Origin: Nymphaea colorata
Lineage: Eukaryota > Streptophyta > Magnoliopsida > Nymphaeales > Nymphaeaceae
Assembly: GCF_008831285.2 (NCBI RefSeq)
Contig: NC_045145.1
Coordinates: 6,014,802 to 6,078,801 of the forward strand
Length of the DNA: 64,000 nt
Direction: 5' to 3'
The translations under genes and the position numbers were made by a program. Below are positions 20,110 through 32,206 of the stretch, piece by piece (position 1 is the stretch's first letter; the number at the start of each line of letters is the position of its first letter). The notes beneath the pieces were generated by a model. It searched no databases, had not been told where the DNA came from, and saw only the letters and a list, made by a program, of their open reading frames with translations.

Positions 20110-20835
20110 AAGAAATCGATACTCGTATCAGTTGACGACGACCAAACCTTCACAACTCAGGAGAATTAATTGGTTTCCTAGCAATAGGGAAAGATTGGCT
20201 GGTACTTAGAGCTAGAAAGATGAGATTCTTAATGAATTTGAAAGTGAACTTGTGGGAGGGAAAATGCAAAATCATACCCCAGTACGACCAATCAATTTTA
20301 AGTAATTTCATAACACATGCTCGTATAACAAAATTCAACATGATAGCACAATAGAATGTTTTTACCAATTCTGAGCTGCAGCTGCACGGTTCCATGAAAA
20401 ATCAACACTTGTATCATTTGACAACCAAATCTTCTCAACTTGGAAGGATTGGTTGGTTCCTCGCACCAACGAAGGATTGGTTGGTCCGTAGAGCTAGCGA
20501 GATGGGATTCTTAGGGGGGCAATTGATGGCCCCAATCTAAAATACTCATGATTTGAGAACCCTGTATTTAATCAGCCTTCTCCCTTCCAATTTTAAATCT
20601 GACATTTTCCCAATGCAAAAAGCGAAATAAGAATTTCAAGAGTGCACCTTAGCTCAAATCTAAGATCGATCTTTGGTCATATCAGCAAAAGCATGTTACA
20701 TCACATTTACATGGGATCCATAGATTTTAAATATGAAGTAGTCAATTGCTTCCTTAATGAACCTCAAACTGGAGTTGTGGGAGAACAAGAGCAAGAGCAT
20801 ACCCCAGTAATATCAACCAATTTTGAGTAAATTTT
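20110..20835 (+). repeat. Two interleaved pairs of diverged direct repeats
   Basis: Pair A: about 20110-20240 and 20398-20516 share TATCA.TTGAC, ACCAAA, CAACT, GGATTGGTTGGT-like text and end GAGATG(G)GATTCTTA. Pair B: about 20228-20315 and 20752-20835 share CTTAATGAA, TTGTGGGAG and CATACCCCAGTA...CCAATTTT. The order A-B-A'-B' suggests an old tandem duplication of a unit of about 300-500 bp. No coding content is evident. Confidence 0.55.
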
Positions 20836-23560
20836 TAACAAATTTACCAATTTTAAGTTGCTAAAGGCACGAATAACCATTGCAAAGGGATGGTAGTATT
20901 TTATATTGAGCCTAGATTTAGGATTCGTATTTTCCTATCTAATCAAAGTTGTGTTTGTTTGTTCTATCTTTTGATTTACGGGTGGATAAATAAATGCATA
21001 CTCAAACTACTTTAGTAATGCAGGTCTATATAATTTTTAATCAAGTTAGATTATATGTTGTATTCATATATCAATGCAAAAACTGCAAAATGGTCTTGGA
21101 TTCAATTTGTTTTACCAAAATAAACTAAACCATGATAAATGTAACTGAAGCCTTTTCTTTTATTTAACTTGTTAATCACAAGCTCTAAATTCTTTACTCG
21201 TGTAAGCTTGAGATAATGTTTGATAGAAGGCAGATATTTGGTTTGAGTATTAGTTGTGGTTAAGTTCAACATTTGGTTGTTGGACTTACGACAATATATT
21301 TAGCTTTTTCGGTAATTTTTTTTTGAACCACAAATGAAACTGTTTGAATACTTATCCACCATTTGATAATTGTTGGTATAAACATGCTCTTCTAATGTTT
21401 TACATCTCTCTTTTCTCTCAAATTATGAAATCAAAACTTTCAATTATAAAATGGAGATGGAGAAAGTGGATATCTTGAGATATATCACTATATTATCAAA
21501 TTTCTACATTTTTCTTGTCATTTTAGAGAACTATGATCTTTTCATATGAAAGTGCATTCTTATTCAGTGTGGGTGGAAAAGCACCAAGCTAATCTTAAGT
21601 AGATTTTAATGCCATAATATGCATGAAACCAGCAATTGGAATAGTCTCACAAACTTAACATATCAACAAGTGACGAATATATAAGTTTAGGAAAGGATAA
21701 ATTTACTATTAAATGATGTATCAAGCTCAGTAACATTGTAACATATTTTTTATAAGGAGAAAACTTAATAAGTAAAGTTGAATATAAGCACAATCATATA
21801 AATAATTTAGCTCCAATCATTTCGTTTTTTCTAAAGTTAAGTTGCAATGAGTTCTTGCTTATACAAGGATTTATGTAGGTAGAAACAAAACTCAAAACAA
21901 GAAACTGTTTACTTGTGAGGCATATTTATAATAAGTTTTTGTAAGTACATAATTTTCATTTGTTAAAACATGTAAACTTGGAGTATGCAACACCTATTCA
22001 ACAATCAATGCTAAACTAAATTTTAGAACACTAAGTAGCAATAATTGGAATTAAAAGTGAGCCTACAGGCAATAAAAGTGCAACTAAGATGTTTAGTTAA
22101 CAACCTCTAAAAAACCAAGTAATTTGTAGCCTTCTGAAAAATCAACAATCATCTATCAGCAATCATTTGTTGCATCTTCACCTTTTCCATATTTTCAACA
22201 TGAAATTATGTGAATATGAATGCTAATACATTTGATACATAAATAAAGTATATCTGCAGATAAGCTTCACAAGTCCAAATGCATGACATATAAAAAACCA
22301 TTTTGCTCTCACCAATTTGCCAACTGATAAAACATGGATTGAAGATATTTATAAATGATAAAAAGATGCTATATATGTCATTTAATGTTTAGTTGCTCAG
22401 AATTTTGTTGATTTAAAATGTTGTGAGAAATTAAACCATGGTTGGAACAAATGGAGCAAAAGGAGTCATTAAAGCCATATCAAGAAAAAATTAGGTAAAA
22501 TCTGTGAGCCAATCAACTCCAAACCAAGTATAGGCTAAATGAATTCAAAACCCTCAATGGGGTGATACACCCTTAATGTAGTAGTTGGTATTGTCTAAGT
22601 TGTGATTTCTGAAATACCTTATTTTTTTGAAGATTTTCAGTATGCATAAAGAGATAACAAAATCTAGATTTCAGCTCCCACACTAAACTCAAATTGCAAT
22701 AGAAAATCTATCCAAAATGTATAATAAATCACCTACTTGCATGCATGAAAGCTAGCTCTAAAGAGAAGTAAGATTGAGCTTATTGAAGACACTTTTTGAG
22801 TTTAGATTAGGAAGAAGAACAGAGGATCATCTGTGTCAAGTTGTATTCTATCCATTACAAGTTTGCTCACCATGTGAAATAAGCAACAAGTTTGCTTTGT
22901 GTAGCATCATGTTTATCGGGCTTTCTATTGGACCATTGTAGCGAGTTTTAGGCCTTAGACCAGTTGGCCTTAGGGTATCAGGTGTAAAGCACCCTTCGGA
23001 CTTACTTGCTCGAGTTCAAAAGACTATAGGAGGCCTAACATAAGCAAACTATTCATGGCTTGCTTTTTAACTTCATGATGTAAGCATAGGTCATATGCCT
23101 ACCCACTACTGTAAAGTTTTGAACCAGAGGTACATTTACACACCCTGAGCTCATCACTCAACTCATTTTGTTTGATAGTTTTTTCTTGCATCTTGCCAAT
23201 ATATTTCAAATCATAAGGGCTTCTTTTTCACGGCCTCTCATGCTTAGACCTTCACAAATGCTCTGTTGCTAGGACCAATATTAAGTCCTAAACATAGATC
23301 TCTTGCTTTTATTGAAATTTTATTGCATAGTTCAAACCAATGCCCCTTTGCAGTTGCTCTCCTACAAGTGATTCACAGGCTAAATTTGTAAAATTTTGAT
23401 TGAAAGTTTTATTTGAATTCTTTTTGTGAAATTTATTTGCAAAATCAATCTTTATAATTCCTTCATGAGAGATAAGATGCCCCTTTGTTGGTTCGAAGGT
23501 TGTTAAAGAATATTCTCATTTAGAGAATCATTCATTACACCATCGTTTTGAAATTTGAAT
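20836..23560. other. AT-rich stretch without recognised features
   Basis: No open frame with motifs and no clear repeat structure. The right end (from about 23000) may be non-coding sequence belonging to the Ty3/gypsy relic that follows. Confidence 0.5.
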
Positions 23561-23565
23561 TGCAA

Positions 23566-24900
23566 TTTCAATTGATCCATGTATGGAATTTCATTATATG
23601 CAAAGCATTAATTGGAGTTGGATTTGGAGTGGGGATTTCAACCTCATCGACATCAACTAGCCAATAAGAATTGGGAGGTAGAACTTCCTTGATGACATAT
23701 GGCCCTTCATAGTTTGGTGCCCATTTCCCTTTGATTCTACTCCTAAGTGGAACCACTGATCTTAAGACTATGTCATTTACTTAAAATTTTCTTTTGATGA
23801 CCAATTTAATATAATGTTGTGCAACTCTCTTGTGAATGACTTCAGCATGCTCTATCACTTGTGACCTCTTCTCGTCTAAGAGGTCTAATTGCGCAAGCCC
23901 CTTTGTTAACACTTAATCAGAAATTTCATGAGAGTAGCACATTTCACTATAAGCTTTGGACATGTAGTGAAAGGACAATTTTTATTTCATACACTAATTC
24001 TGTTGGTGTAGCATTGGTGGATGTTCAAATCGTGCTTCAGTATGCCCAAAATGCATTATGGATTTTATCATACTAATCTCGACATGTTTCCATAATCCTC
24101 TTTAGGACACAAATCAAAATTTTGTTTGTTGTTTTTCCCTGACCATTACCCTGAAGTTAGTATGGAGCCAAAAAATGATGTAGTATTTTATATTTATTGT
24201 AGAAGTTTCACATCTTCTCATTCCTTTGCATCTTTCTGCTAGCCTTGACTGGTTCTACATTTGCATAACAACAAGAAAGCAAAGTCATTGCGATATTAAT
24301 CGAAGTTTTGTAGCAATCACCAATCAATCATAATATCAAAAGAACTACATAATGGTACAAAGAAGGGGAGGGCATGGTTACAAGGGGCACGTTCCTCGAT
24401 GGCAAGAGTGGTTGATCTCCCCCATCCTGAAATTTGGACCTCCTCTTTGAGCGTATGTAGCTCATCCATTCTTGTTTGATTCATTTTTTGGGCATTCTCA
24501 ATATACCTGCCATAGACCATTTTTGTAGGTATAAAGTAGTGCCATTACCTGATAGGCTGGCTGATACAATGTCATGAGGGATGCCAAATCTGCACTGAAG
24601 ATTTTTGTAGATGAAAGATACCACATGTCATCCTTCGACAGTTTTCAAAGTGACTACCTCAACCCATTTGACTGTCTGTCGCTACCAAGAAATATTTGTG
24701 CCCATTTGAGGTAGGTGGATAGATATGGTAGGTCATGTCGAAGGCTCACATTGAGAATGGCCAGGCGAAACTGATCGTATGAAGGTATGCTACAGGTGTA
24801 TGGATTGATAGTACGTGCAGCTAACATTTGATGCACTTCTTGACAAATTGATTAGGCATTGATACCCTACATATCCCCCACAAACTCCTTCATGGACTTC
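23566..24900 (-). pseudogene. Ty3/gypsy integrase relic
   Basis: Read leftwards on the - strand, the sequence gives a decayed integrase. At about 24880-24640 there is WPFSMWAFDM, then FLVATDS, the first-Asp region of the DDE core. Near 24080-23960 come HNAFWAY and TSTNATPTELVYE, matching the conserved ALxAYRTSxxTSTGATPxxLVYG block. At 23756-23566 there is GKWAPNYEGPYVIKEVL with a PNSYWLVDVD tail, the C-terminal domain that in Tat/Athila-type elements reads GKWxPNWEGPYVVKK. Stops and frameshifts separate the blocks. The intervening third acidic residue region is too decayed to place. The matching reverse transcriptase is not found adjacent, so this is a fragment. Confidence 0.75.
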
Positions 24901-25149
24901 TTGAATGACTTCTAATGTCTTATCTGCATGAAGACAACTAGCATATTTTATATTGAATCCTCTTTTATATAGGACTTTAGCTAAAATAAATTATATTGTC
25001 GACATTTGTTTGAGACAACGTCGCTCCTTTCAAGATGTCTGAGGTGGAAATAGCCTGTTTGGAAGAAATTTATAATGTCTTGATACCATGGTGCTTATAT
25101 ATTTTCTACTTGTAGTGTCTATTCTGGTATAATGTAGGCTTGTGTTTAC

Positions 25150-26855
25150 ATGCAAAACTATTATTAAATCTTACATGCACACTATATAAATGAAACTTAT
25201 TACCTATACCCACCTCCATTCTTTATGCACGATTCAAGAGACGCGACCCAACCTATCGGTGCATGGATTAACTGTTTCTAGCACTTTTATCAAGGGTAAT
25301 TAGACCAATGACTAGACTAAAATATGTCATTCCTAAGTCTACATGGCATTCAAAGCTTAAGAAAGCAAACATACATTAAATTTGAAATCATGCATGTTTT
25401 AAAATCGAAGTAGATCTCAGAAATTGACGATAAATAAAAAGAAATTAATCTAAAGTCTGATCATGTCTGGATCATCATAGATCAATGTAAATTGTGATCA
25501 TAAACCTAACATGATGCATGCAAAGCTAGGTCATGTAAACCTGAGTCCGGTCTCTACTAGGACTGGGTGTAGGACGAGGACCTATCTAAGGAAAATAGGA
25601 TTTAAATCCAAACCTAATAATCATAATGTGGGAGGTTCTTGTTCTAAATTGAAATAGGAGATGTTAGAAAGATGCAAAATATCATATCATGTTAGGGAAA
25701 TTCACTATCCAAATTTCAAGATTTCAAACTGTGATTCAATATCCACGATCTAAGGTTTGAGATCCAAAATCTGAGTTGCGACATCCATAATCTAATGTTT
25801 GAGATTTAAAATATTATATCCACAATCTTAAATCTACAATCTTAAATCCAAAACCAAAGATCTAAGATTATAATCCTAGATCTAAAATTCAAAATCTGAA
25901 ATCTAAAGTTTGAAACCAAAATCTGATATCAAGAATCCATAATCTAAGGTTAAAGATCCAAAATCCAATATCCATGATCTGAAAATTTATGATTAAAGAC
26001 TCATTGCATGAAATCTCATCCAAAATCCAAAATCGGAAGGCCAAGATCCAAAGTCCAAAATAAAAATCCAAAATCTAAGATCAAGAATCTAAAAATGATA
26101 ATTTGATCTTTATGATCCAAAATCCATGATCCCATGTTTAATGTCCAAGATCCAAAATCCAATACCTAATATACAAAGTGCAAGATCCATAATCAGATAT
26201 GAAAAACCATAATCTATCATTGTGATTCTTGAAGTGTAAATCCAAACTCATTGATTAAAATCAAATCCAAACTCATTGATTAAAATCAAATCAAGACTGA
26301 TCAAAATTCAAGATCTATATAACTAAGGCTAGGTCAGTCAAAAGGATTGGGTTCGGTCTTGCCTAACTGAGTTTTGAACCTATTTGTGGACATGCTTGAT
26401 TGGAGTATTTGGTCATATTCAAATCACATGATATCGTTATGGTCTTCATTCATCTCATGTAGATGTTAAGGCAGTTCACTAGATCTAGACTATGGGATTG
26501 GGTTCATGGATGGTGGGCTCTGAGACGAGTCTGGACTAGGTCTTAGAAAACTGAACTAAGATTGAGCTCCACTTCTACATGACCTAGAGTTTTTGAAATC
26601 GTTTTAAAAAAATTGATTTTGAAAACATTTTAGAAAACTATGATTTGGAAATAGTTCTTGCGTGAAGACCAAACTGAATTCATGTTTTCACATACATGGG
26701 CTACTGCCTCAATGTATGTTACTAAGCTGATCTCGTCTGGTTTCGAACAAGGGGTGCATGTGTGCGCTGAGTGATCTAGTGCATGTTAAAATGAACTTGC
26801 GATGCATGACTAATGAAAACATAAAATAAATGTGATTTATTGTGCATGATGTTAA
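25150..26855 (-). repeat. Copy 1 of a 1.7-kb dispersed repeat (LTR-like, Ty3/gypsy type)
   Basis: This block is collinear, with many substitutions and small indels, with 36076-37705. Shared landmarks are CTTACATG near the left end, GACCCAACCTATC, CCTAAGTCTACATG, the ATCCAAAATC-rich core, CTCATGTAGATGTTA, CTAGATCTAGACTATGG and ATGACTAATGAAAACATAAAA at the right end. It lacks the primer-site-like sequence found beside copy 2. If the pair are LTRs of one - strand element, this would be the 3' LTR. No coding sequence is conserved between the copies. Confidence 0.55.
25690..26240 (+). repeat. Low-complexity ATCCAAAATC array
   Basis: A run of short degenerate units around AATCCAAAATCTAAG, roughly 7-10 bp each, inside copy 1 of the 1.7-kb repeat. 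The same array is found in copy 2 at about 36590-37140. Open frames in it encode only repetitive W/I/L/D or N/L/I/Q peptides and are by-products. Confidence 0.75.
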
Positions 26856-28753
26856 ACCAAAGGTAATAAATTATGGACTTGAAATTGAAAATGAGAAAAG
26901 ATAGATAAACATGTGCATGCACTAAATTCCCTCTAGAATTGAGTTCTAAGTTAAAACAATAAAAACATGTCACAAATGGAAAAGAAATATACTCTGCTTA
27001 GGCAGACTCGAAGACATTTAAAAGTCACGAACACGATCTTCACACGTTACCTTCGGTTTTTGGAAATTCATTTGGAAATCATATTATCTTGGATTTGATC
27101 ATTTTGGATCCAAATTTGAAATCTAATTTTATTAGAAATGATTCTAAATATGAAAATAAACTTTTGTCGGATTTAAAAGTATGCTTATTTCCAAATGAGT
27201 TTTGACCTTTGAATTCAATACAAAATTTTGGATAGAACTTGGAAATAGATCGTAAATCTTGTTTTATTTGGACCCAAATATAACTTGATTAAGTTTATAT
27301 CCAGATTTAAAACCCAATTTTATTTAAGTTGGAAACCACTTTATTGAGATATGAAAATTTATTAAAAACGTGTCCATTTAATATGGATTGAGAAAATAGA
27401 CTTGTGAAATGGATTTGAGATTGGATATAACTTTGGAAACCAGATTTGAATTTTAAAATTGAGATTTTGGATTTAAAATACATTTGAAAAACATTGTTAA
27501 CGTGGCCTCCAGTCCTACTCGACTCTATCGAAAGAGTATGCCTTGGATTAAGAAGGCATTGCGAGAGGAGAACTTGGCCATGTATCTACCTCATTCCTAC
27601 CGATGCCGACCCAAGAGTTCCCACCTAGGGACATATAGATCAACACTCAACATTCACCTAAGTCAGCTTTAAGTGGTATATCAAAGAGATAAGCAAATGA
27701 GAGATTTAGATTTTCACCACTGCACAATCAATTGGAGGCATCAGAGAATAAATGGTTATTTAAACTTTACACACCACCATGCCCTGCAAGATAGGATCCC
27801 CAGTGCAAAATCTCCAAATATATAAATTCCCAAGTTGCCCCTAAATTTCAGTCAAGTATGTATATACCCATCCCGATTCAAACCATATATGCTATTTGAA
27901 TTTGAATATATTTGCGGTTCGTTGTTCTCCTCTTTTATTAAATCGTTTGGCTAGCAAATTCATAGAAAGTCATTGGGGCCGCACACAAACCATTCAAAAT
28001 TGACATGCCTGCACATTCGTACTTTTAGGATGTCAAATATCATCTAACAAAATGATTAAATATGAGTTTGTATCATGTGATGCACAATGAGATGAAAGGC
28101 AGCATGCTCTAAAGACTAGAAAAACAAATTCACATAGAACTGAGGAGTATGCATACAACAAGTTGTAAATCTAAATGCATGTATACCTTAGGTAATAGGT
28201 CCACAAGAATTGGAAGGGCCGACCACCAACCTTGGAGACTATTTACGACGCAGATGCTAGTCCTCTGATTGACTTCTCCTTACGAGCTCAGTACAATCGG
28301 CAGACAATCAGATGGCATAAAATAAAATAACAATCAAAACAATGCGTAGAACACCCAAATAATTCCAGAATCACAACGGGATTTGTTCAAGCACATTACC
28401 AGATCGTGGGTAAACTCATATGCAGCCAAACTTTGGGGTTGCGGTCACCAGACTCCAGGGGTAGCCTCCGGCAGGCGCAGCTCTACTTAAATGTGATCGC
28501 CTCGTGCAACATAGAACATACAGAGTAACAATCAACCAGAAATGCTCAGGTGATCTCGATGATGATAAAGAAAGTGCAAAACGTGTTACCAAAACAGATT
28601 TAATCCCAATTTAGTGAAATTGGGGAACCAATGGTCTGATTTTAGTCGGACATCTCTGATGGCTTAGACGCTCAGTCGGCAGCAGTCCTTCCTCGGTTCA
28701 AACAAAAAACCAGTAAGGGTTTTAAGCTTGAATTGCTTAGACGATGTTGTAAG
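26856..28753. other. AT-rich stretch without recognised genes
   Basis: About 27040-27480 is degenerate GATTTGAAATTT-like low-complexity sequence. A 62-codon frame at 27484-27672 (+) has no recognised motif. Nothing else can be supported. Confidence 0.45.
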
Positions 28754-28920
28754 TGTTGGATAGTGGCCATAGAGCCCTATCAGAATATCTCGTAACTTCA
28801 AGGCAGTTACCAGATTAACTTGAAAATTTTATCGCAAGTTAAAGACTCGTAAGTTTTCTCCCTGTAAAACTCTCACACCCTAACCGCACGCTAGGTTTCG
28901 GGGAAACCTGATGCCACCAC
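28754..28920 (+). mobile_element. Partial relative of the 44.8-kb LTR
   Basis: TGTTGGATAGTGGCC opens a stretch that follows the LTR at 44802 in outline: CTATC, TCTCGTAACT, TCTCTCC..AAACTCTCAC and CTAAC...GGGAAACCTGATG. It then diverges. It appears to be the start of a diverged LTR of the same family. No PBS, PPT or end is visible. Confidence 0.4.
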
Positions 28921-30366
28921 GCTTCCGAGGGCCACCGAGAGGTGGCTCTAGCGTCGTCGCTCACCCAAGATCACGCTCAGTAGGGCAAATCTTTGGGCTC
29001 CTGTGTCTGCCGATGGCACCTTCTTCAGGCACGGGGAAAGAACCGGCACCAAATGCCTCGAACCAGGGGGTGAAACACGATGGATGATTGTGGAAAATGG
29101 AGGGAAGATGCAGGAGATGTAGGGGACTCGAATGGAATGAAGGTAAGACGGTTTCGAGAGGTGAAGAACCTGCTGGCCAATGGAACAATAACAAAAGTCT
29201 TCATCGGTGTTGGTCAGTCCGATGGCGATCTTCGTTGTCGGCGATCACTCAGAACCGCAGAGCAATACACGCAATGTCGTAGGGATCGGAGATGCAAGAG
29301 TCCACCAGAGAAGAACCACGTCACTGGAGGGAGCTGCCGCTGTTCGTCCGTCATTTTCCTTCCTGAAAGAGAACCACGCTTTCAGCCGTTCAATCGTCGG
29401 ATTTGCAGAGTTGTCTAGAGAAGAAGAGAATCATCCATAGATGACTGTTTTGATCAAAACTGCTGACGGGTGTGATCGTCAGATCTTCATTTCAGAGAAT
29501 GGATTTACAGTATAGATCAAAAAGCATAAATGAAGTCGCTGCCCCCCTTTAAAGCATAGGGAAGAAGGAGAAGAAAGAGACTAGGTTCGATACGCTTATT
29601 GAACCAGGTCGACACCCAAAAACCCACCCAAGTCCATGAAGAAACCCGGTTCAGTGGTAAACTAAGCAAAAGTGGATCCGGGTCCCATCCTGGATCCCCC
29701 CAAAACAATAAGCAATCCAATCCGAAGCCTTTTACTGCTCGGATCGGAAATACAGATGCGCGGGTCCAACCCGCCAGTACAATCCGAACCCGTATCCGGT
29801 TCCCATTGCCCGATGTGTCCCGCCAGAGTGTCGCTGGTCGCTCGGCATGTCCCGCCATACATCCTCGGTTTTCTATCGCATCCTACGCGTGTCTCCAAGC
29901 CCACGTCCCTTCCTGATCGGCGTGTCCCGCCATACATCCTCGTGTGTCCCACTTCAAAACTCACCAATAGTGTCCCAATTGTGTCGCGCTCGAGTGTCCT
30001 CCTTATTCTGGCATGTCCCGCATCACCTCTTCCCGTGTCCTGCTCTAGAACGCCATGGACGCGTTCTGGGCTCACCCTTCTTGTTTGTCCTTGGTCCTCT
30101 TCCATGTCCCGACCGACCATTCCTCAAGTCCCAGTCTGAACCCAACTGTACCTGGTCAGACCTGATCAAGATCCACCCTGGGCCGAGTCTCTTTTCGTCA
30201 GAGGATGAAGCTGCTGCACGCTAAGGCTTAATGGCCTCAGCCATGCCGAGCCATCTGTGCTGGAGAGTTCGACCCATTTGGCTGAGGAACATGGGTTAAC
30301 CTCCCATAGCAAAATCTTGCCCTCTCGACACGGCCTACGCCTCAACGTCTCTCGAATAACCTCCCT
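28921..30366. other. GC-rich patch with GTGTCCCGCC-type repeats
   Basis: GC content rises sharply here compared with the flanks. Around 29810-30140 the phrase (C/G)(A/G)TGTCCCGCC(ATACATCCTCG) recurs five or more times in degenerate form, two copies being identical over CGTGTCCCGCCATACATCCT (about 29845 and 29921). Open frames on both strands follow from the composition and have no motifs. It may be part of a retrotransposon internal region. Confidence 0.45.
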
Positions 30367-30930
30367 TTATCGCAGGAAGGCCTCTGTAGCAGGTGACTCT
30401 TGGCTGCGTTTGCTCGACACCGCTGCGCTACTACGAAGGGTCCAAAGAGCTAACCTCGCTTGGCTGCCGCCCTTGATGACTGCTCGTACGGATAGCCTCA
30501 CTAGATTTTTGTGTTGATCTCTCGCATAGGCTGCTAGCCTTACTCTATTGCTGCCCTGGTGATCAGTGCATGAGTCCTTCATGGATAACCTCCCTTGCAC
30601 GCAGGGAGGCCATCGGGAGTGAGCATGCGGGGTATTAGCATCCCTAATGCATGGAATGCCCTGGTGGACGACGAGCACATGCCAACAACGTAGCTCCATG
30701 CGGCGTGGATACGGGCTGCCCTCGGCCACCTTGGCCGGGCGGGGGTAGGCCCGTATCAGACCCTCCCCCTTAAAATGGAGCCTACCCTCAGGCTCCTCGA
30801 GGGTCCTCTCGTGTTGCCCCTCTCCTCCAGGATCCCAAAGAAATCGTTCATACTTGCCATGCTTGGTCTCACTCCCTACGGTCTCAAACCAGCTACTCTT
30901 CCTCTTCTTGCTGCTGAAGGGTCGACTCAT
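30367..30930 (-). other. Open frame of 187 codons, doubtful
   Basis: A - strand frame spans the polypurine/foldback junction at 30706-30780. The first third, before the junction (SRPFSSKKRKSSWFET, GKYERFLWDPGGEGQHERT), could be the C-terminus of a retrotransposon polyprotein; the rest runs through the presumed LTR and is unlikely to be coding. No motif is recognised. Confidence 0.2.
30706..30758 (+). repeat. 53-bp GC-rich foldback beside a polypurine tract
   Basis: TGGATACGGGC at the left pairs with GCCCGTATCA at the right, and the centre CGGCCACCTTGGCCG is itself nearly palindromic. On the - strand the foldback is directly preceded by AAGGGGGAGGGTC, which looks like a polypurine tract before a 3' LTR beginning TGATACGGGC. 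A retrotransposon LTR boundary on the - strand is therefore possible, with the element lying to the right. Confidence 0.5.
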
Positions 30931-31008
30931 CTGGCCTAAGAAATGGTGGCTCCTCTCGCTGCGGCGCTAGTGGCTGAATATGCCATATATCATGCTAATT
31001 TGCTGCAA

Positions 31009-31995
31009 TTACAACAGCCCCACTCGCTGCATTCTTCTAAGAAGGTGTTGGGGTTCAGTTTGGACAGCAAAGTCACCTTGCACGGAGGCCCTCAAAACCT
31101 TTGGGCCTGATATTTTAGAATCTGTCCACGCCTCTCCTTTGATATCATAATCCCAGTAGGTGGGAAACAGTGTGTGTTCATGAGGCGGCTTCAGCAGAAG
31201 GGTCAGATTCCTTACACATTCTCGTAGTGCTGCCACATGAACTGAAATTTCAAGAGCAGCGCTAGTAGATCTTTCGTTTGGCTGACTGAGTCCAGGAGGA
31301 GCGAACTGAAAGCCATTTGCGGAAGAGAGCAGCTTGCCGATCTCAGCCCCTACTTCAGCAACAGGACTGCTGAGTTTATTGGCCCAGAAAATCCCATGTT
31401 CTCCCTTGCTAACAGTAGACTCACTCCACCCTGATGTGGTCTCGATGGGCATGTTCATTTGCAAATATGTGGAGGGTAAGCTGGCATAAAACAGAGGAGA
31501 ACACTGCCGTTTCTCAGCCTCTTCCACCGATTCCCAGCGTTGAGTCGGGCGAACCCATTGCTGTAAACTGGTTGTAACAGGTCGCAAGGCCAACGTTTCT
31601 TCCTCGCCCACTGTCCAAGCTCCACCTACCGTGTGCCACAACATCGGACAGAATAATCTTTGGCGCTGTTCTGCTCTTATCTCAGCAGTGACTAAGTCCC
31701 GTAGTTCAGCTGTCATAACAGCACTCGACTGATCATCCTTTCCCTCACAAAATCCCCTCAAAGACGCCACCAGAATATGAGGGCATTCAGAAAAATTTAC
31801 CCGAAAAGTTCTGGCCTTGGTGTGGGCGTCCCAGCTGGGCTGAGGAATGTATGAGCGTAAGGGAGACTCTGTCCTCAGGGTCAATTTCCTTAGCGGAGTT
31901 TGTTCCTCCTGTTCAGCCCTACCACTTCCTGCAGAAAAGCCGGCTAATTTTCTCTCACTAGCTGCTATACCCAGTAGTCCTGTTAAAACTTTCAA
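31009..31995 (-). CDS. Unrecognised intact ORF, 328 aa
   Basis: An unbroken 328-codon frame in a GC-balanced island (about half G+C) inside DNA that is otherwise AT-rich. No + strand frame of comparable length overlaps it. The protein starts MKVLTGLLGIAASERKLAGF, has an Arg/Glu-rich helix-prone stretch (ELRDLVTAEIRAEQRQR, about residues 95-112), a Trp-rich middle (LWHTVGGAWTV, QQWVRPTQRW) and ends LLRRMQRVGLL. I see no signal peptide, membrane span or catalytic motif that I can name. It lies upstream, on the - strand, of the possible LTR boundary at 30.7 kb, so it could be retrotransposon internal sequence, a captured exon of a host gene, or an orphan. I do not assign a function. Confidence 0.4.
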   Translation of the reverse strand: MKVLTGLLGIAASERKLAGFSAGSGRAEQEEQTPLRKLTLRTESPLRSYIPQPSWDAHTKARTFRVNFSECPHILVASLRGFCEGKDDQSSAVMTAELRDLVTAEIRAEQRQRLFCPMLWHTVGGAWTVGEEETLALRPVTTSLQQWVRPTQRWESVEEAEKRQCSPLFYASLPSTYLQMNMPIETTSGWSESTVSKGEHGIFWANKLSSPVAEVGAEIGKLLSSANGFQFAPPGLSQPNERSTSAALEISVHVAALRECVRNLTLLLKPPHEHTLFPTYWDYDIKGEAWTDSKISGPKVLRASVQGDFAVQTEPQHLLRRMQRVGLL

Positions 31996-32206
31996 CTTTA
32001 GATGATCATCAAACCATTGACTTAAATTTTCTTATCCTTGTCAAGAAACTGAAATCATTAAATGCTTGAAGATGCAATATGATAACTTGTAAGGATCTTT
32101 TTATCAGCATTGAAATGTTTGTGATGCTTGTTTGCACCGAAATGCAGAAATGTGCACTGAAGTATGAAAATATGCACCGAAGTGCACAATCTCACATTAA
32201 CATACA

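Noticed and set aside
25889-26071. Trp/Ile/Leu/Asp-rich - strand frame
   Set aside because: Direct translation of the ATCCAAAATC low-complexity array.
29088-30224. Overlapping frames of 60-155 codons on both strands
   Set aside because: GC-rich and repeat-bearing sequence yields long frames on both strands; no motif and no agreement on one frame.
28921-31995. Organelle-derived DNA as the source of the GC-rich patch
   Set aside because: Composition differs from neighbours, but I recognise no chloroplast or mitochondrial gene in it.
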